From positions 1-64,000 of the forward strand of contig NZ_JADYUF010000011.1 of the NCBI RefSeq assembly GCF_021531655.1: a DNA stretch of 64,000 nt. Direction: 5' to 3'. A program made the translations under genes and the position numbers. This DNA is from Leyella stercorea (GTDB lineage: Bacteria; Bacteroidota; Bacteroidia; Bacteroidales; Bacteroidaceae). Of the stretch, positions 43,240 through 51,156 are shown piece after piece. The first letter of the stretch is position 1; each line of letters starts with the position of its first letter. The notes under the pieces were generated by a model, which searched no databases, was not told the origin of the DNA, and saw only the letters and a program-made list of their open reading frames with translations.

Positions 43240-44439
43240 ATGCTTAAAAGATTTTCTTATTACCTATTATCAGTAGTCTTCGTGGCGGGAATGGTCGCTT
43301 GCGGAGGCAAGTCGCATGACCATCTCGATCATGACCATGAGCATGCCGAGGAAACAGAGCACCACGACCAAGATTCCGAAGAGCACGACCATGATGCTAA
43401 GGGTGCTCATACCGATGAGATAATACTCTCGCCCGAGAAAGCGCGTGCAGCAGGCGTCAAGGTGGAGGAGGTGAAGCCCGGAGTGTTCCATGGTGTCATT
43501 CATACCAGTGGCAAGGTGATGTCGGCATCGTGCGATGAAACCACCGTTGTAGCTACCATTAGCGGCCGTGTGCAGTACAAGAACCACGTCAGCGAGGGAT
43601 TGAAAGTAGCTGCCGGAACAACGCTTTTCTCCATTACTTCAGCCGGAATGCAGCTTGCCGACGGCGACCCCGTACAGCGTTCGCGCATCGACTACGAACG
43701 TGCTGAGCGCGACTATACACGTGCAAAGATTCTCATCAAGGACAAGATAATAAGCGAGAAAGACCTCGCTGTAGCCAAAGCCGAATACGAAGCTGCCAAG
43801 CTCACATATACAAGTATGAAGCGTACGCGCAGCGAGGGTGGGGTAGCAGTGTCTGCTCCGCGTGGCGGATATGTCAAGCAATGTCTCGTTAACGGCGGTG
43901 ATTACGTCGAGGCAGGTCAGCCTCTTGCCATAATCACGCAAAACAAGCATCTTTATCTGCGTGCCGAAGTGTCCGAACGCCACTTTGGCGAGGTTAACAA
44001 GATACGTTGTGCCAAGTTCCGCACCAGCTATAGCAACCGCCTCTACGACATTACTGACATGGGAGGACATATACAGTCGTACGGTCGTTCAGCCGAAGTC
44101 AACAACTCATACATTCCCGTCATCTTCGAGTTCAACAACACCGGTGATGTCGTTCAGGGTTCATACGCCGAGATTTATCTCATCACTCAGGATCGTCACA
44201 ACGTCATAACGCTGCCCCTAACCGCCCTCACCGAGGAGCAGGGCATCCACTTTGTCTACATCCAGGTAGATGCCGAAGGCTACCGCAAGCAGGAAGTTAC
44301 GCTTGGCGAGAGCGACGGTGAGCGTGTAGAGATACTCACCGGAGTGAAGCAAGGCGACCGCGTTGTCACAAAGGGCGCTATGCAAGTAAGATTGGCTTCG
44401 GCTTCAAACGCTATCCCAGCACATAATCATAATCATTAA
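43240..44439 (+). CDS. RND metal efflux periplasmic adaptor lipoprotein (CzcB/CusB-like)
   Basis: 399 residues. Signal peptide and lipobox (AGMVACGG, Cys22) anchor it; a His/Asp/Glu-rich stretch follows at about 26-58 (HDHLDHDHEHAEETEHHD), well suited to catching metal ions. Membrane-fusion-protein features follow: barrel-sandwich hybrid with HTSGKVMSASCDETTVVATISGRVQY, a short helical hairpin (RIDYERAERDYTRAKIL), and the beta-barrel and membrane-proximal domains. It bridges the inner-membrane pump and the outer-membrane channel encoded next. Confidence 0.92.
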   Translation: MLKRFSYYLLSVVFVAGMVACGGKSHDHLDHDHEHAEETEHHDQDSEEHDHDAKGAHTDEIILSPEKARAAGVKVEEVKPGVFHGVIHTSGKVMSASCDETTVVATISGRVQYKNHVSEGLKVAAGTTLFSITSAGMQLADGDPVQRSRIDYERAERDYTRAKILIKDKIISEKDLAVAKAEYEAAKLTYTSMKRTRSEGGVAVSAPRGGYVKQCLVNGGDYVEAGQPLAIITQNKHLYLRAEVSERHFGEVNKIRCAKFRTSYSNRLYDITDMGGHIQSYGRSAEVNNSYIPVIFEFNNTGDVVQGSYAEIYLITQDRHNVITLPLTALTEEQGIHFVYIQVDAEGYRKQEVTLGESDGERVEILTGVKQGDRVVTKGAMQVRLASASNAIPAHNHNH

Positions 44440-44444
44440 TAGCT

Positions 44445-47400
44445 ATGCTGAATAAGATAATACGTTTCTCGCTTGAGAACAGAATCCTCGTGTTGGTGGC
44501 GTCCGTACTGCTTGTCATAGCCGGCTTATACTCTACCGGCAAGACCGATGTCGACGTGTTTCCCGACCTCAACGCACCTACCGTAGTCATCATGACCGAA
44601 GCCGGTGGCATGGCAACAGAGGAAGTGGAGCAGCTCGTTACATTCCCTATTGAGACCGCCGTCAACGGCAGTACCGGTGTGCGTCGTGTCCGCTCTCAGT
44701 CCACCAATGGTTTCTCCGTTGTATGGGTAGAGTTTGATTGGGGCACCGACATCTATCTTGCCCGACAGATAGTCAGCGAGAAACTCGCCGCTGTAGGCGA
44801 ACAGATGCCAGCCGGTGTAAGTGCTCCCGTACTCGGTCCGCAGTCGTCCATACTCGGCGAAGTGCTCATTGTGAGCCTCACCAGCAAGCACACTTCGCAG
44901 CAAGACCTACGCACCTATGCCGACTGGGTGATACGTCCGCGTCTGCTTTCTACCGGAGGCGTGGCTCAGGTCAGCGTGCATGGCGGCGACATCAAGGAAT
45001 ATCAGATACTCCTAAGTCCCGGTCGTATGAAGCATTTCGGCGTTTCGCTCTCTGACATCATGGCTTCTACGCGTGGTATGAACGTCAATACCAACGGCGG
45101 CGTACGCTACAAGTACGGCAACGAATACATCATCCGTGGCATCACCTCAACCAATGATGTAGAGAAGTTGGGCACATGTATCGTCAAGAAGAATGGCGAG
45201 AGCGTCATAACCCTTGCCGATGTTGCCGACATAAAGATAGGCAACCAGTCGCCAAAGCTTGGCGTTGGCAGCGAGCGGGCACACTCTGCCGTGCTCCTCA
45301 CAGTCACCAAGCAGCCCAATACCAGCACCATCGACCTCACCAAGCACCTCGATCTCGCCCTTGACGACCTTCAGAAGTCGCTGCCCGCAGACGTCCACAT
45401 CTCCACCGACATCTTCCGTCAGTCCGACTTCATCGAAAGCAGCATCGACAACGTGCAGAAGTCGCTCGTCGAGGGCGCCATCTTTGTTGTGATAATCCTT
45501 ATGCTCTTCCTCGCCAACGTTCGTACAACGGTCATCTCGCTCGTCACAATCCCCCTCTCGTTTCTCGTTGCCATGATAGTGCTCAACGCCCTTGGCATCA
45601 GCATCAACACCATGACACTCGGCGGACTTGCCATTGCCATCGGCTCACTCGTCGACGATGCTATAGTAGATGTGGAGAACGTGTACAAGCATATACGCCA
45701 GAACCGTGAACTGCCCGAGGCCGACCGCGTGCCGATACTCGAACTTGTGTTCAACGCTTCGCGCGAAGTGCGTATGCCGATACTCAATTCTACGCTTATA
45801 ATTGTGGCCAGCTTCGCCCCTCTCTTCTTCCTCAGCGGCATGGAAGGCCGTATGCTCATACCCCTTGGCATAGCCTTCGTCACAGCCCTTTTTGCCTCAA
45901 CCCTCGTGGCATTGACGCTTACCCCCGTGCTGTGCAGCTACCTGCTCGGCAAGAGCAAAGGCGAAATGCCCAAGGAAGCCTTCCTTGCCGTATGGCTTAA
46001 GAAGTATTACGAGCGCGTATTGCTGTGGGTTCTCGCCAACACACGCAAGGTTATTGTAGGCATGGCAGCGCTGTTTGCCGTAGCCATAGGCTTCTTCTTC
46101 TGTCTGGGAAGCAGCTTCCTGCCCAAGTTCAACGAAGGTTCTTTCACTATAAACATATCCTCATTGCCCGGCATCTCGCTCGAAGAGAGCGACTCGATAG
46201 GTGCACGTGCCGAGCGATTGTTGCTGCAAGTGCCCGAGATCAAGACCGTAGCGCGCAAGACCGGACGAGCAGAGCTCGACGAACACGCCCTCGGTGTAAA
46301 CGTGAGCGAGATAGAAGCCCCATTCACACTAAAAGACCGCAGTCATGAAGAGGTGCTCAACGACGTGCGCAAGCGTCTCTCGGTGCTCGCAGGAGCCAAT
46401 ATCGAGATAGGCCAACCTATCTCTCACCGTATCGACGCCATGCTCTCCGGAACACAGGCGAGCATAGCCATCAAGCTGTTCGGCACCGACCTCAACCGCA
46501 TGTTCACCATCGGCAATCAGATAAAGAGTGCCTGCCAGGACATCGACGGCATTGCCGACCTCAACGTAGAGCAGCAGATAGAGCGCCCCGAGCTGAAGAT
46601 AGTGCCCCGACGTGAGTTGCTCGTGCGCAACGGCATCACCCTTCCCGAGTTCAACGAGTTCCTTGCCGTCAACCTTGCGGGCGAGACCGTGTCGCAGGTG
46701 TACGAAGCCGGACGCGCCTTCAACCTCGTTGTGAAGTCAGCCGACACCAACGAGATAAGCGACCTTATTATCGACACGCAAGACGGGCGCAAGGTGCCCT
46801 TGAGCGACGTAGCCGACATCATATCAAGCGCCGGACCAAACACCATCAACCGTGAGAACGTGCAGCGCAAGATAGTTATCTCTGCCAACACCAGCGGCAG
46901 AGCATTGAGCGACGTCGTGGCAGACATCAAGGAGGCGGTAGGCGAAAAAGTGCAGTTGCCCGAGGGCTATCACATCGAGTACGGTGGTCAGTTTGAGAGC
47001 CAGGAGAGCGCCAGCCGTGTACTCTATCTCACCTGCATCCTCGCCATCGTAGTCATCTTCTGCCTCCTCTTCATGCAGTTCCGCAACGCCATGGAGGCAG
47101 GAGTGATACTCCTCAATCTTCCCCTGGCGCTCATCGGCGGCATCTTTGCCATTGTAATGACCACGGGCGAGGTGAGCATACCAGCCGTAATCGGATTCAT
47201 TTCGCTATTCGGCATAGCCACGCGCAATGGAATGCTACTCATCACCGAGTACAAGCGTCTGCGCACCGAGGAACACAAGAGCATACGCGAAGCCATTGTT
47301 GAAGGCTCGCTCTCGCGTCTCAACCCGATTCTCATGACCGCTCTCACCTCCGCCCTTGCCCTCGTACCGTTGGCACTTGGCGGCGACCTGCCCGGCAACG

Positions 47401-47531
47401 AGATACAGTCGCCCATGGCAAAGGTGATACTCGGCGGACTAATCAGTTCTACATTACTCAACGCATTCATCGTACCTATTATATATGAAAAGATATCTAA
47501 TCGCCACAATCGTGGCATTCAGCACGTGTAG
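44445..47531 (+). CDS. RND heavy-metal efflux pump (CzcA/CusA family)
   Basis: 1028 residues with twelve membrane segments and two large periplasmic loops; a proton-driven pump that exports metal ions. N terminus IIRFSLENRILVLVASVLLVIAGLYS and GKTDVDVFPDLNAPTVVIMTEAGGMATEEVEQLVTFPIE are typical of the heavy-metal group. The TM4 motif reads GSLVDDAIVDVEN, not the DFGxxxDGAVxxxEN of Zn/Co/Cd pumps, so CzcA-type zinc specificity should not be assumed. The gene starts 5 bp after the adaptor and overlaps the next gene by 47 bp. Confidence 0.94.
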   Translation: MLNKIIRFSLENRILVLVASVLLVIAGLYSTGKTDVDVFPDLNAPTVVIMTEAGGMATEEVEQLVTFPIETAVNGSTGVRRVRSQSTNGFSVVWVEFDWGTDIYLARQIVSEKLAAVGEQMPAGVSAPVLGPQSSILGEVLIVSLTSKHTSQQDLRTYADWVIRPRLLSTGGVAQVSVHGGDIKEYQILLSPGRMKHFGVSLSDIMASTRGMNVNTNGGVRYKYGNEYIIRGITSTNDVEKLGTCIVKKNGESVITLADVADIKIGNQSPKLGVGSERAHSAVLLTVTKQPNTSTIDLTKHLDLALDDLQKSLPADVHISTDIFRQSDFIESSIDNVQKSLVEGAIFVVIILMLFLANVRTTVISLVTIPLSFLVAMIVLNALGISINTMTLGGLAIAIGSLVDDAIVDVENVYKHIRQNRELPEADRVPILELVFNASREVRMPILNSTLIIVASFAPLFFLSGMEGRMLIPLGIAFVTALFASTLVALTLTPVLCSYLLGKSKGEMPKEAFLAVWLKKYYERVLLWVLANTRKVIVGMAALFAVAIGFFFCLGSSFLPKFNEGSFTINISSLPGISLEESDSIGARAERLLLQVPEIKTVARKTGRAELDEHALGVNVSEIEAPFTLKDRSHEEVLNDVRKRLSVLAGANIEIGQPISHRIDAMLSGTQASIAIKLFGTDLNRMFTIGNQIKSACQDIDGIADLNVEQQIERPELKIVPRRELLVRNGITLPEFNEFLAVNLAGETVSQVYEAGRAFNLVVKSADTNEISDLIIDTQDGRKVPLSDVADIISSAGPNTINRENVQRKIVISANTSGRALSDVVADIKEAVGEKVQLPEGYHIEYGGQFESQESASRVLYLTCILAIVVIFCLLFMQFRNAMEAGVILLNLPLALIGGIFAIVMTTGEVSIPAVIGFISLFGIATRNGMLLITEYKRLRTEEHKSIREAIVEGSLSRLNPILMTALTSALALVPLALGGDLPGNEIQSPMAKVILGGLISSTLLNAFIVPIIYEKISNRHNRGIQHV

Positions 47532-48660
47532 CGCAGCCCTTGCCGACAACATCGGCGATGTGCTCAAGCAGGTAGCAGCCAACAACCTCACCCTGCAGGC
47601 TCTTGCACACGACAATCAGGCCGACGTTCTCGACATCAAGGCGTCCAACACGCTCGGCGGACCGTCTGTAGAGTACAGCCCGTTCTTCACCAAGGGCTAC
47701 TCCGGCGTAGCCGAGAGCGAGCTTGTAGTGAGCCAGGAAATCGACTTCCCTACCAAGTATGCCGCACGCAGCAAGCAAGCCAAGATGCAGCAAAGCGTAG
47801 GCGAGCAGCTCCTCGCCAAGCAGCGTCGCGACATACTCCTGCAAGCGCAGCTCCTCTGCATCGACATTATCCGTGCCAACCAGACCCTCGCCATGCTACG
47901 CGAGCGTCTTGCCAACAGCGAGACGCTGCTCAGTATGTACAACAAGCGTATGGAGGCAGGCGACGCCAACGCCCTTGAGCTGAACAAGGTGAAGCTCGAC
48001 TGTATGGAGGTGCGCACCCTCGTCAGCGAGGCGCAGGGCGAGCGCACGGCCCTGCTGCAGCAGCTCCAGCAGCTCAACGGAGGCAAGCCCGTTGACGTCA
48101 CCGACACCGTGCTGCCCGAATATCAGCCCATAACCGACTTCGAGTCGTATCGTGCCTTGGCGCTCGCGTCGGATGCCGACGTGGCAGTGGCGCAGACATC
48201 GCTCCGCGCAGCCGACCTGAATCTGAAGGTGCAGAAGAAAGAGTGGTTGCCCAACATCTCCTTTGGCTATCGTCGCAACACCGAACGTGGCGAAGGCATC
48301 AACGGCTTCCTCGTAGGCGTAAGCTTCCCCCTCTACACCAACAGTAGTAATGTCAAGGCAGCACGCCAGCGCCGCGAGAGTGCCGAGCTGCAAGTGTCGC
48401 AAGCCAAGCACGAGGCAGAAGCCTCAATGCGCACCAACTACGAGCAGTTGCAGGGGCTTCAGCAGGTCATCGACCACAGCGACGTCAAGCTCCTGCAAGA
48501 GTCGCTCACGCTCTTCAACAAGGCTCTGCAGCAAGGCGAAATCACCGCCCTCGTCTATTACGTCGAAATAAACAGCATCTACGAGAAGCTCCAGCGTCAC
48601 ATCGATCTGCACTGTCAGAGCGTGAAGCTACTTGCCGAACTGCACAAGGCAGAGCTGTAA
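47485..48660 (+). CDS. Outer-membrane efflux channel (TolC/CzcC family)
   Basis: 391 residues. Signal peptide MKRYLIATIVAFSTCSAALA is followed by the repeated alpha-helical OEP fold, with coiled-coil stretches at about 85-195 and 270-370. It forms the outer-membrane exit duct for the pump. It overlaps the 3' end of the pump gene in another frame by 47 bp, which is unusually long but leaves both proteins with full family-like ends. The operon ends in a strong hairpin (48682-48749). Confidence 0.9.
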   Translation: MKRYLIATIVAFSTCSAALADNIGDVLKQVAANNLTLQALAHDNQADVLDIKASNTLGGPSVEYSPFFTKGYSGVAESELVVSQEIDFPTKYAARSKQAKMQQSVGEQLLAKQRRDILLQAQLLCIDIIRANQTLAMLRERLANSETLLSMYNKRMEAGDANALELNKVKLDCMEVRTLVSEAQGERTALLQQLQQLNGGKPVDVTDTVLPEYQPITDFESYRALALASDADVAVAQTSLRAADLNLKVQKKEWLPNISFGYRRNTERGEGINGFLVGVSFPLYTNSSNVKAARQRRESAELQVSQAKHEAEASMRTNYEQLQGLQQVIDHSDVKLLQESLTLFNKALQQGEITALVYYVEINSIYEKLQRHIDLHCQSVKLLAELHKAEL

Positions 48661-48681
48661 TTGGTTCCAGTTGAGAGTTCT

Positions 48682-48749
48682 AACCGCTCAAAACTTCGAG
48701 TTAAACGCACAAGGAAATCTTTGACGTGTTCAACTCGCAGTTTTGAGCG
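48682..48749. repeat. CGCTCAAAACT hairpin repeat, left copy (terminator-like)
   Basis: CGCTCAAAACT-CGAGTT pairs with AACTCG-AGTTTTGAGCG around a ~30-nt loop, then seven T: a terminator for the efflux operon. The whole 68 bp is the reverse complement of 50290-50360 with few changes, so the ATPase gene between them is enclosed by ~70-bp inverted repeats. Confidence 0.85.
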
Positions 48750-48801
48750 TTTTTTTGTTCTATTATATAGCATTATAGCTGATATTGTGTCGCTAAAAAT
48801 C

Positions 48802-48883
48802 AAAGTTCGGTCGGAAAAGTGTTGTTTTATCCTAAAAGTTCGGTCGGAAAAATGTTGTTTTTCTTGAAAGTTCGGTCGGAAAA
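48802..48883. repeat. Three 32-33-bp tandem repeats upstream of ATPase 1
   Basis: AAAGTTCGGTCGGAAAA occurs at 48802, 48835 and 48867 (spacing 33 and 32), each followed by a GTGTTGTTTT-like linker. The last copy ends 3 bp before the -7 promoter element. Confidence 0.92.
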
Positions 48884-48886
48884 GTG

Positions 48887-48894
48887 TATCTTTG
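48887..48894 (+). promoter_or_regulatory. Promoter -7 element of ATPase 1
   Basis: TATCTTTG, identical to the element before ATPase 2. The position of a -33 element is taken up by the tandem repeat. Confidence 0.65.
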
Positions 48895-48923
48895 TAATGG
48901 AAATTACTTAATATCAATGGATT

Positions 48924-50213
48924 ATGTATAGGAATGTCATTACTCAATTAAAACAATGGAAAAACAAGGAGAATCGTAAGCCTCTTGTTTTGGCCGGTGC
49001 TCGTCAAGTAGGCAAAACGTTTATGCTAACTGAATTTGGCAAACAAGAATTTGAGAATGTAGCTTACATAAATTGTGACGACAATGATATGGCAAAAGAC
49101 CTGTTCCTGCAAGACTATGATATGCAGCGCATCATCCTTGCCATAGGTGCTATTACACGCCAAAACATCGTGCCAGGCAAAACCCTTATTGTTCTTGATG
49201 AGATACAAGAATTACGAAGAGGTTTGACAGCTCTTAAGTATTTCTATGAGAAAGCGCCACAGTATCATGTTGCAGTGGCAGGCTCTTTATTGGGTATAAC
49301 CATGCATCAGGGAGAGTCGTTCCCAGTAGGTAAAGTCGACATACTCAATATATACCCAATGACATTTGACGAATTTACCCTGGCAAAGGGTAGGGAGCAA
49401 ATGGTTGAAATATTGAAAAGTAAGGATTGGAATACCATCAAACTACTTCGTTCTGAATATATAAAGCTTCTCCGAGAATATTATTTTGTTGGTGGTATGC
49501 CCGAAGCAGTAAAAACGTTTGTAGATACAAACGATTCTTTGAAGGTAAGGGAGGTGCAGAATAACATTCTCTTCACCTACCAGAAGGATATATCAAAGCA
49601 TGTTCCTACCTCTGAGGCCAATCGTATCAATATGGTTTGGCAGTCAATGCCCTCTCAGTTGGTAAAAGAGAATAAGAAGTTTATTTACGGTGTAGCTAAG
49701 CCGGGAGGTAGAGCCAAAGACTTTGAGACAGCTATTCAATGGCTTATTGATGCCGGATTGGTTTATAAGGCGGAAAGAGTGACAGAACCGAAAATGCCGT
49801 TGAAGTTTTATGTAGACATCAGTAGCTTCAAACTCTTTCTGCTTGATTGTGGTTTGCTTGGAGCCATGAGCGAAATTCCAGCCGAAAAACTATTGGTTGC
49901 AGATAATGGTATGGAAGAAGCGAAAGGTGCATTTACAGAGAATTATCTTATGAGTCAATTGGTAGCAACTAATGATACATCGGTTTTCTACTATAGTAAT
50001 GATGCTAAGCTGGAGATTGACTTCTTAATTCAGCATGGATGCGACTTAGTACCAATTGAGGCGAAGGCTGAAGAGAACCTGCGCTCTAAGTCTCTGTCAA
50101 CGTTCGTTGCCAATCACCCACAGCTACATGGTGTGCGCTTTTCGATGTCTGATTATAGGGAGCAAGATTGGTTGACTAACATTCCGCTATATGCTGCTTC
50201 GGTGTATTTTTAG
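48924..50213 (+). CDS. AAA ATPase with DUF4143 domain (paralogue 1)
   Basis: 429 residues. The N-terminal AAA domain has Walker A LAGARQVGKTFML (about 23-35), Walker B TLIVLDEIQE and a VAGSLLGI sensor stretch; the C-terminal DUF4143 region (about 190-425) ends in a PD-(D/E)xK-like nuclease fold core (AKLEIDFLIQHGCDLVPIEAKAEENLRSKSL). Such stand-alone ATPases are abundant in Bacteroidales, vary widely between strains, and have no agreed function; roles in defence or as toxin-like proteins have been proposed. Lower GC and plainer codons than neighbouring genes suggest transfer. Enclosed by inverted hairpins and preceded by tandem repeats. Confidence 0.85.
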   Translation: MYRNVITQLKQWKNKENRKPLVLAGARQVGKTFMLTEFGKQEFENVAYINCDDNDMAKDLFLQDYDMQRIILAIGAITRQNIVPGKTLIVLDEIQELRRGLTALKYFYEKAPQYHVAVAGSLLGITMHQGESFPVGKVDILNIYPMTFDEFTLAKGREQMVEILKSKDWNTIKLLRSEYIKLLREYYFVGGMPEAVKTFVDTNDSLKVREVQNNILFTYQKDISKHVPTSEANRINMVWQSMPSQLVKENKKFIYGVAKPGGRAKDFETAIQWLIDAGLVYKAERVTEPKMPLKFYVDISSFKLFLLDCGLLGAMSEIPAEKLLVADNGMEEAKGAFTENYLMSQLVATNDTSVFYYSNDAKLEIDFLIQHGCDLVPIEAKAEENLRSKSLSTFVANHPQLHGVRFSMSDYREQDWLTNIPLYAASVYF

Positions 50214-50221
50214 AAACGTCA

Positions 50222-50665
50222 AACCACACCATCTCAATACCTCAACACGACAACTCGGAGCTTTGCTCCGATACAATATTTGCATTTGTAACCGCTCAAA
50301 ACTGCGAGTTGAACGTGTCAAAGATTTCCTTGTGCGTTTAATTGGCAGTTTTGAGCGGTTTTTGTTATATTGTTCATATACAATGAGTTATATGGATTGC
50401 GGCGCTGTGGCGTAAATTTTCACGCTGAAAAAAGGCTCCTTTTTGTTCAAAAAGGACCATTATTACAATGCAACTGTAGTTCATTTACCTCTCAAAAGGG
50501 CTACAGTTGCATAGCAATAGTAGTCCTTTTGGAGTGCAAAGAAGCCTTGAATGGAGAATCAGCAGGTCATTGTCACCTCAAAAACGCATAAAATCCCCTT
50601 CCGCAATCTCCAGAATCAATTTTTTATTTGTAACACTTTTTTACTGCCAGTACGATATTTGCATT
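50222..50665. repeat. Composite repeat, copy between the two ATPases
   Basis: Same order of blocks as 14505-14965: ACAACTCGGAGC..GCTCCGATA plus ATATTTGCAT (50245-50287), the CGCTCAAAACT hairpin (50290-50360, here intact), array E (50427-50536), and TTATTTGTAACACTTTTT plus GATATTTGCAT (about 50621-50663). The hairpin also serves as a terminator for ATPase 1. Confidence 0.75.
50427..50536. repeat. 22-bp tandem array E (five degenerate units)
   Basis: Units start at 50427, 50449, 50471, 50493 and 50515. TGCAACTGTAG in unit 3 pairs with CTACAGTTGCA in units 4-5, which keeps a hairpin although the units have drifted. Confidence 0.8.
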
Positions 50666-50740
50666 GCAAAAAGTGTAGTGGATAAATGTTTATTGATTTT
50701 TATGTTTGTAGCGATATTTATGTTCATATTTTGTAACCAC

Positions 50741-50825
50741 CTATAGTTTTTCTGCTTTCAAAAACTATAGTAATTGATAAAGTAGAAACCCATAATCCCA
50801 AAAATACATATGAATTTTGGGATTA
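50741..50825. repeat. Two small hairpins before ATPase 2
   Basis: CTATAGTTTTT/AAAAACTATAG at 50741-50770 and TAATCCCAAAA/TTTTGGGATTA at 50793-50825. No gene is visible from 50214 to 51156. Confidence 0.6.
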
Positions 50826-51000
50826 GACTATTTTTTCTTATTAACCTCAAATCCGCAACTAAGCCTTTCAACGTCCTTCTTGCGTGTACACATCCTCTCA
50901 TTACTGAATTTGGATTTTAACATAGAAAGCAGCTCATATATAAAAATAAATATGACCACATACTTAACATGTGTACTGTGCAAGTCCTTCTCTTTGCCAG

Positions 51001-51114
51001 TTGCTTTGGATTTGATACTGGTTTTGCTATTAGTTGGTTTGGATTTGACACGAAAATCATCGAAAGTTGGTTTGGATTTGCTCGGTTTTTCGTCTGATTT
51101 TGGTTTGGATTTGA
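51001..51114. repeat. Four 33-bp tandem repeats upstream of ATPase 2
   Basis: TTGGTTTGGATTTGA (first copy TTGCTTTGGATTTGA) starts at 51001, 51034, 51067 and 51100, exactly 33 bp apart. Linkers between copies are not conserved. The last copy ends 10 bp before the -7 element. Confidence 0.93.
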
Positions 51115-51124
51115 AAATATTGTG

Positions 51125-51132
51125 TATCTTTG
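51125..51132 (+). promoter_or_regulatory. Promoter -7 element of ATPase 2
   Basis: TATCTTTG, 24 bp before the chosen ATG at 51157. A start at 51136 would lie at or before the transcription start. Confidence 0.65.
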
Positions 51133-51156
51133 TGATTGATTTATAACCATTTAGAT

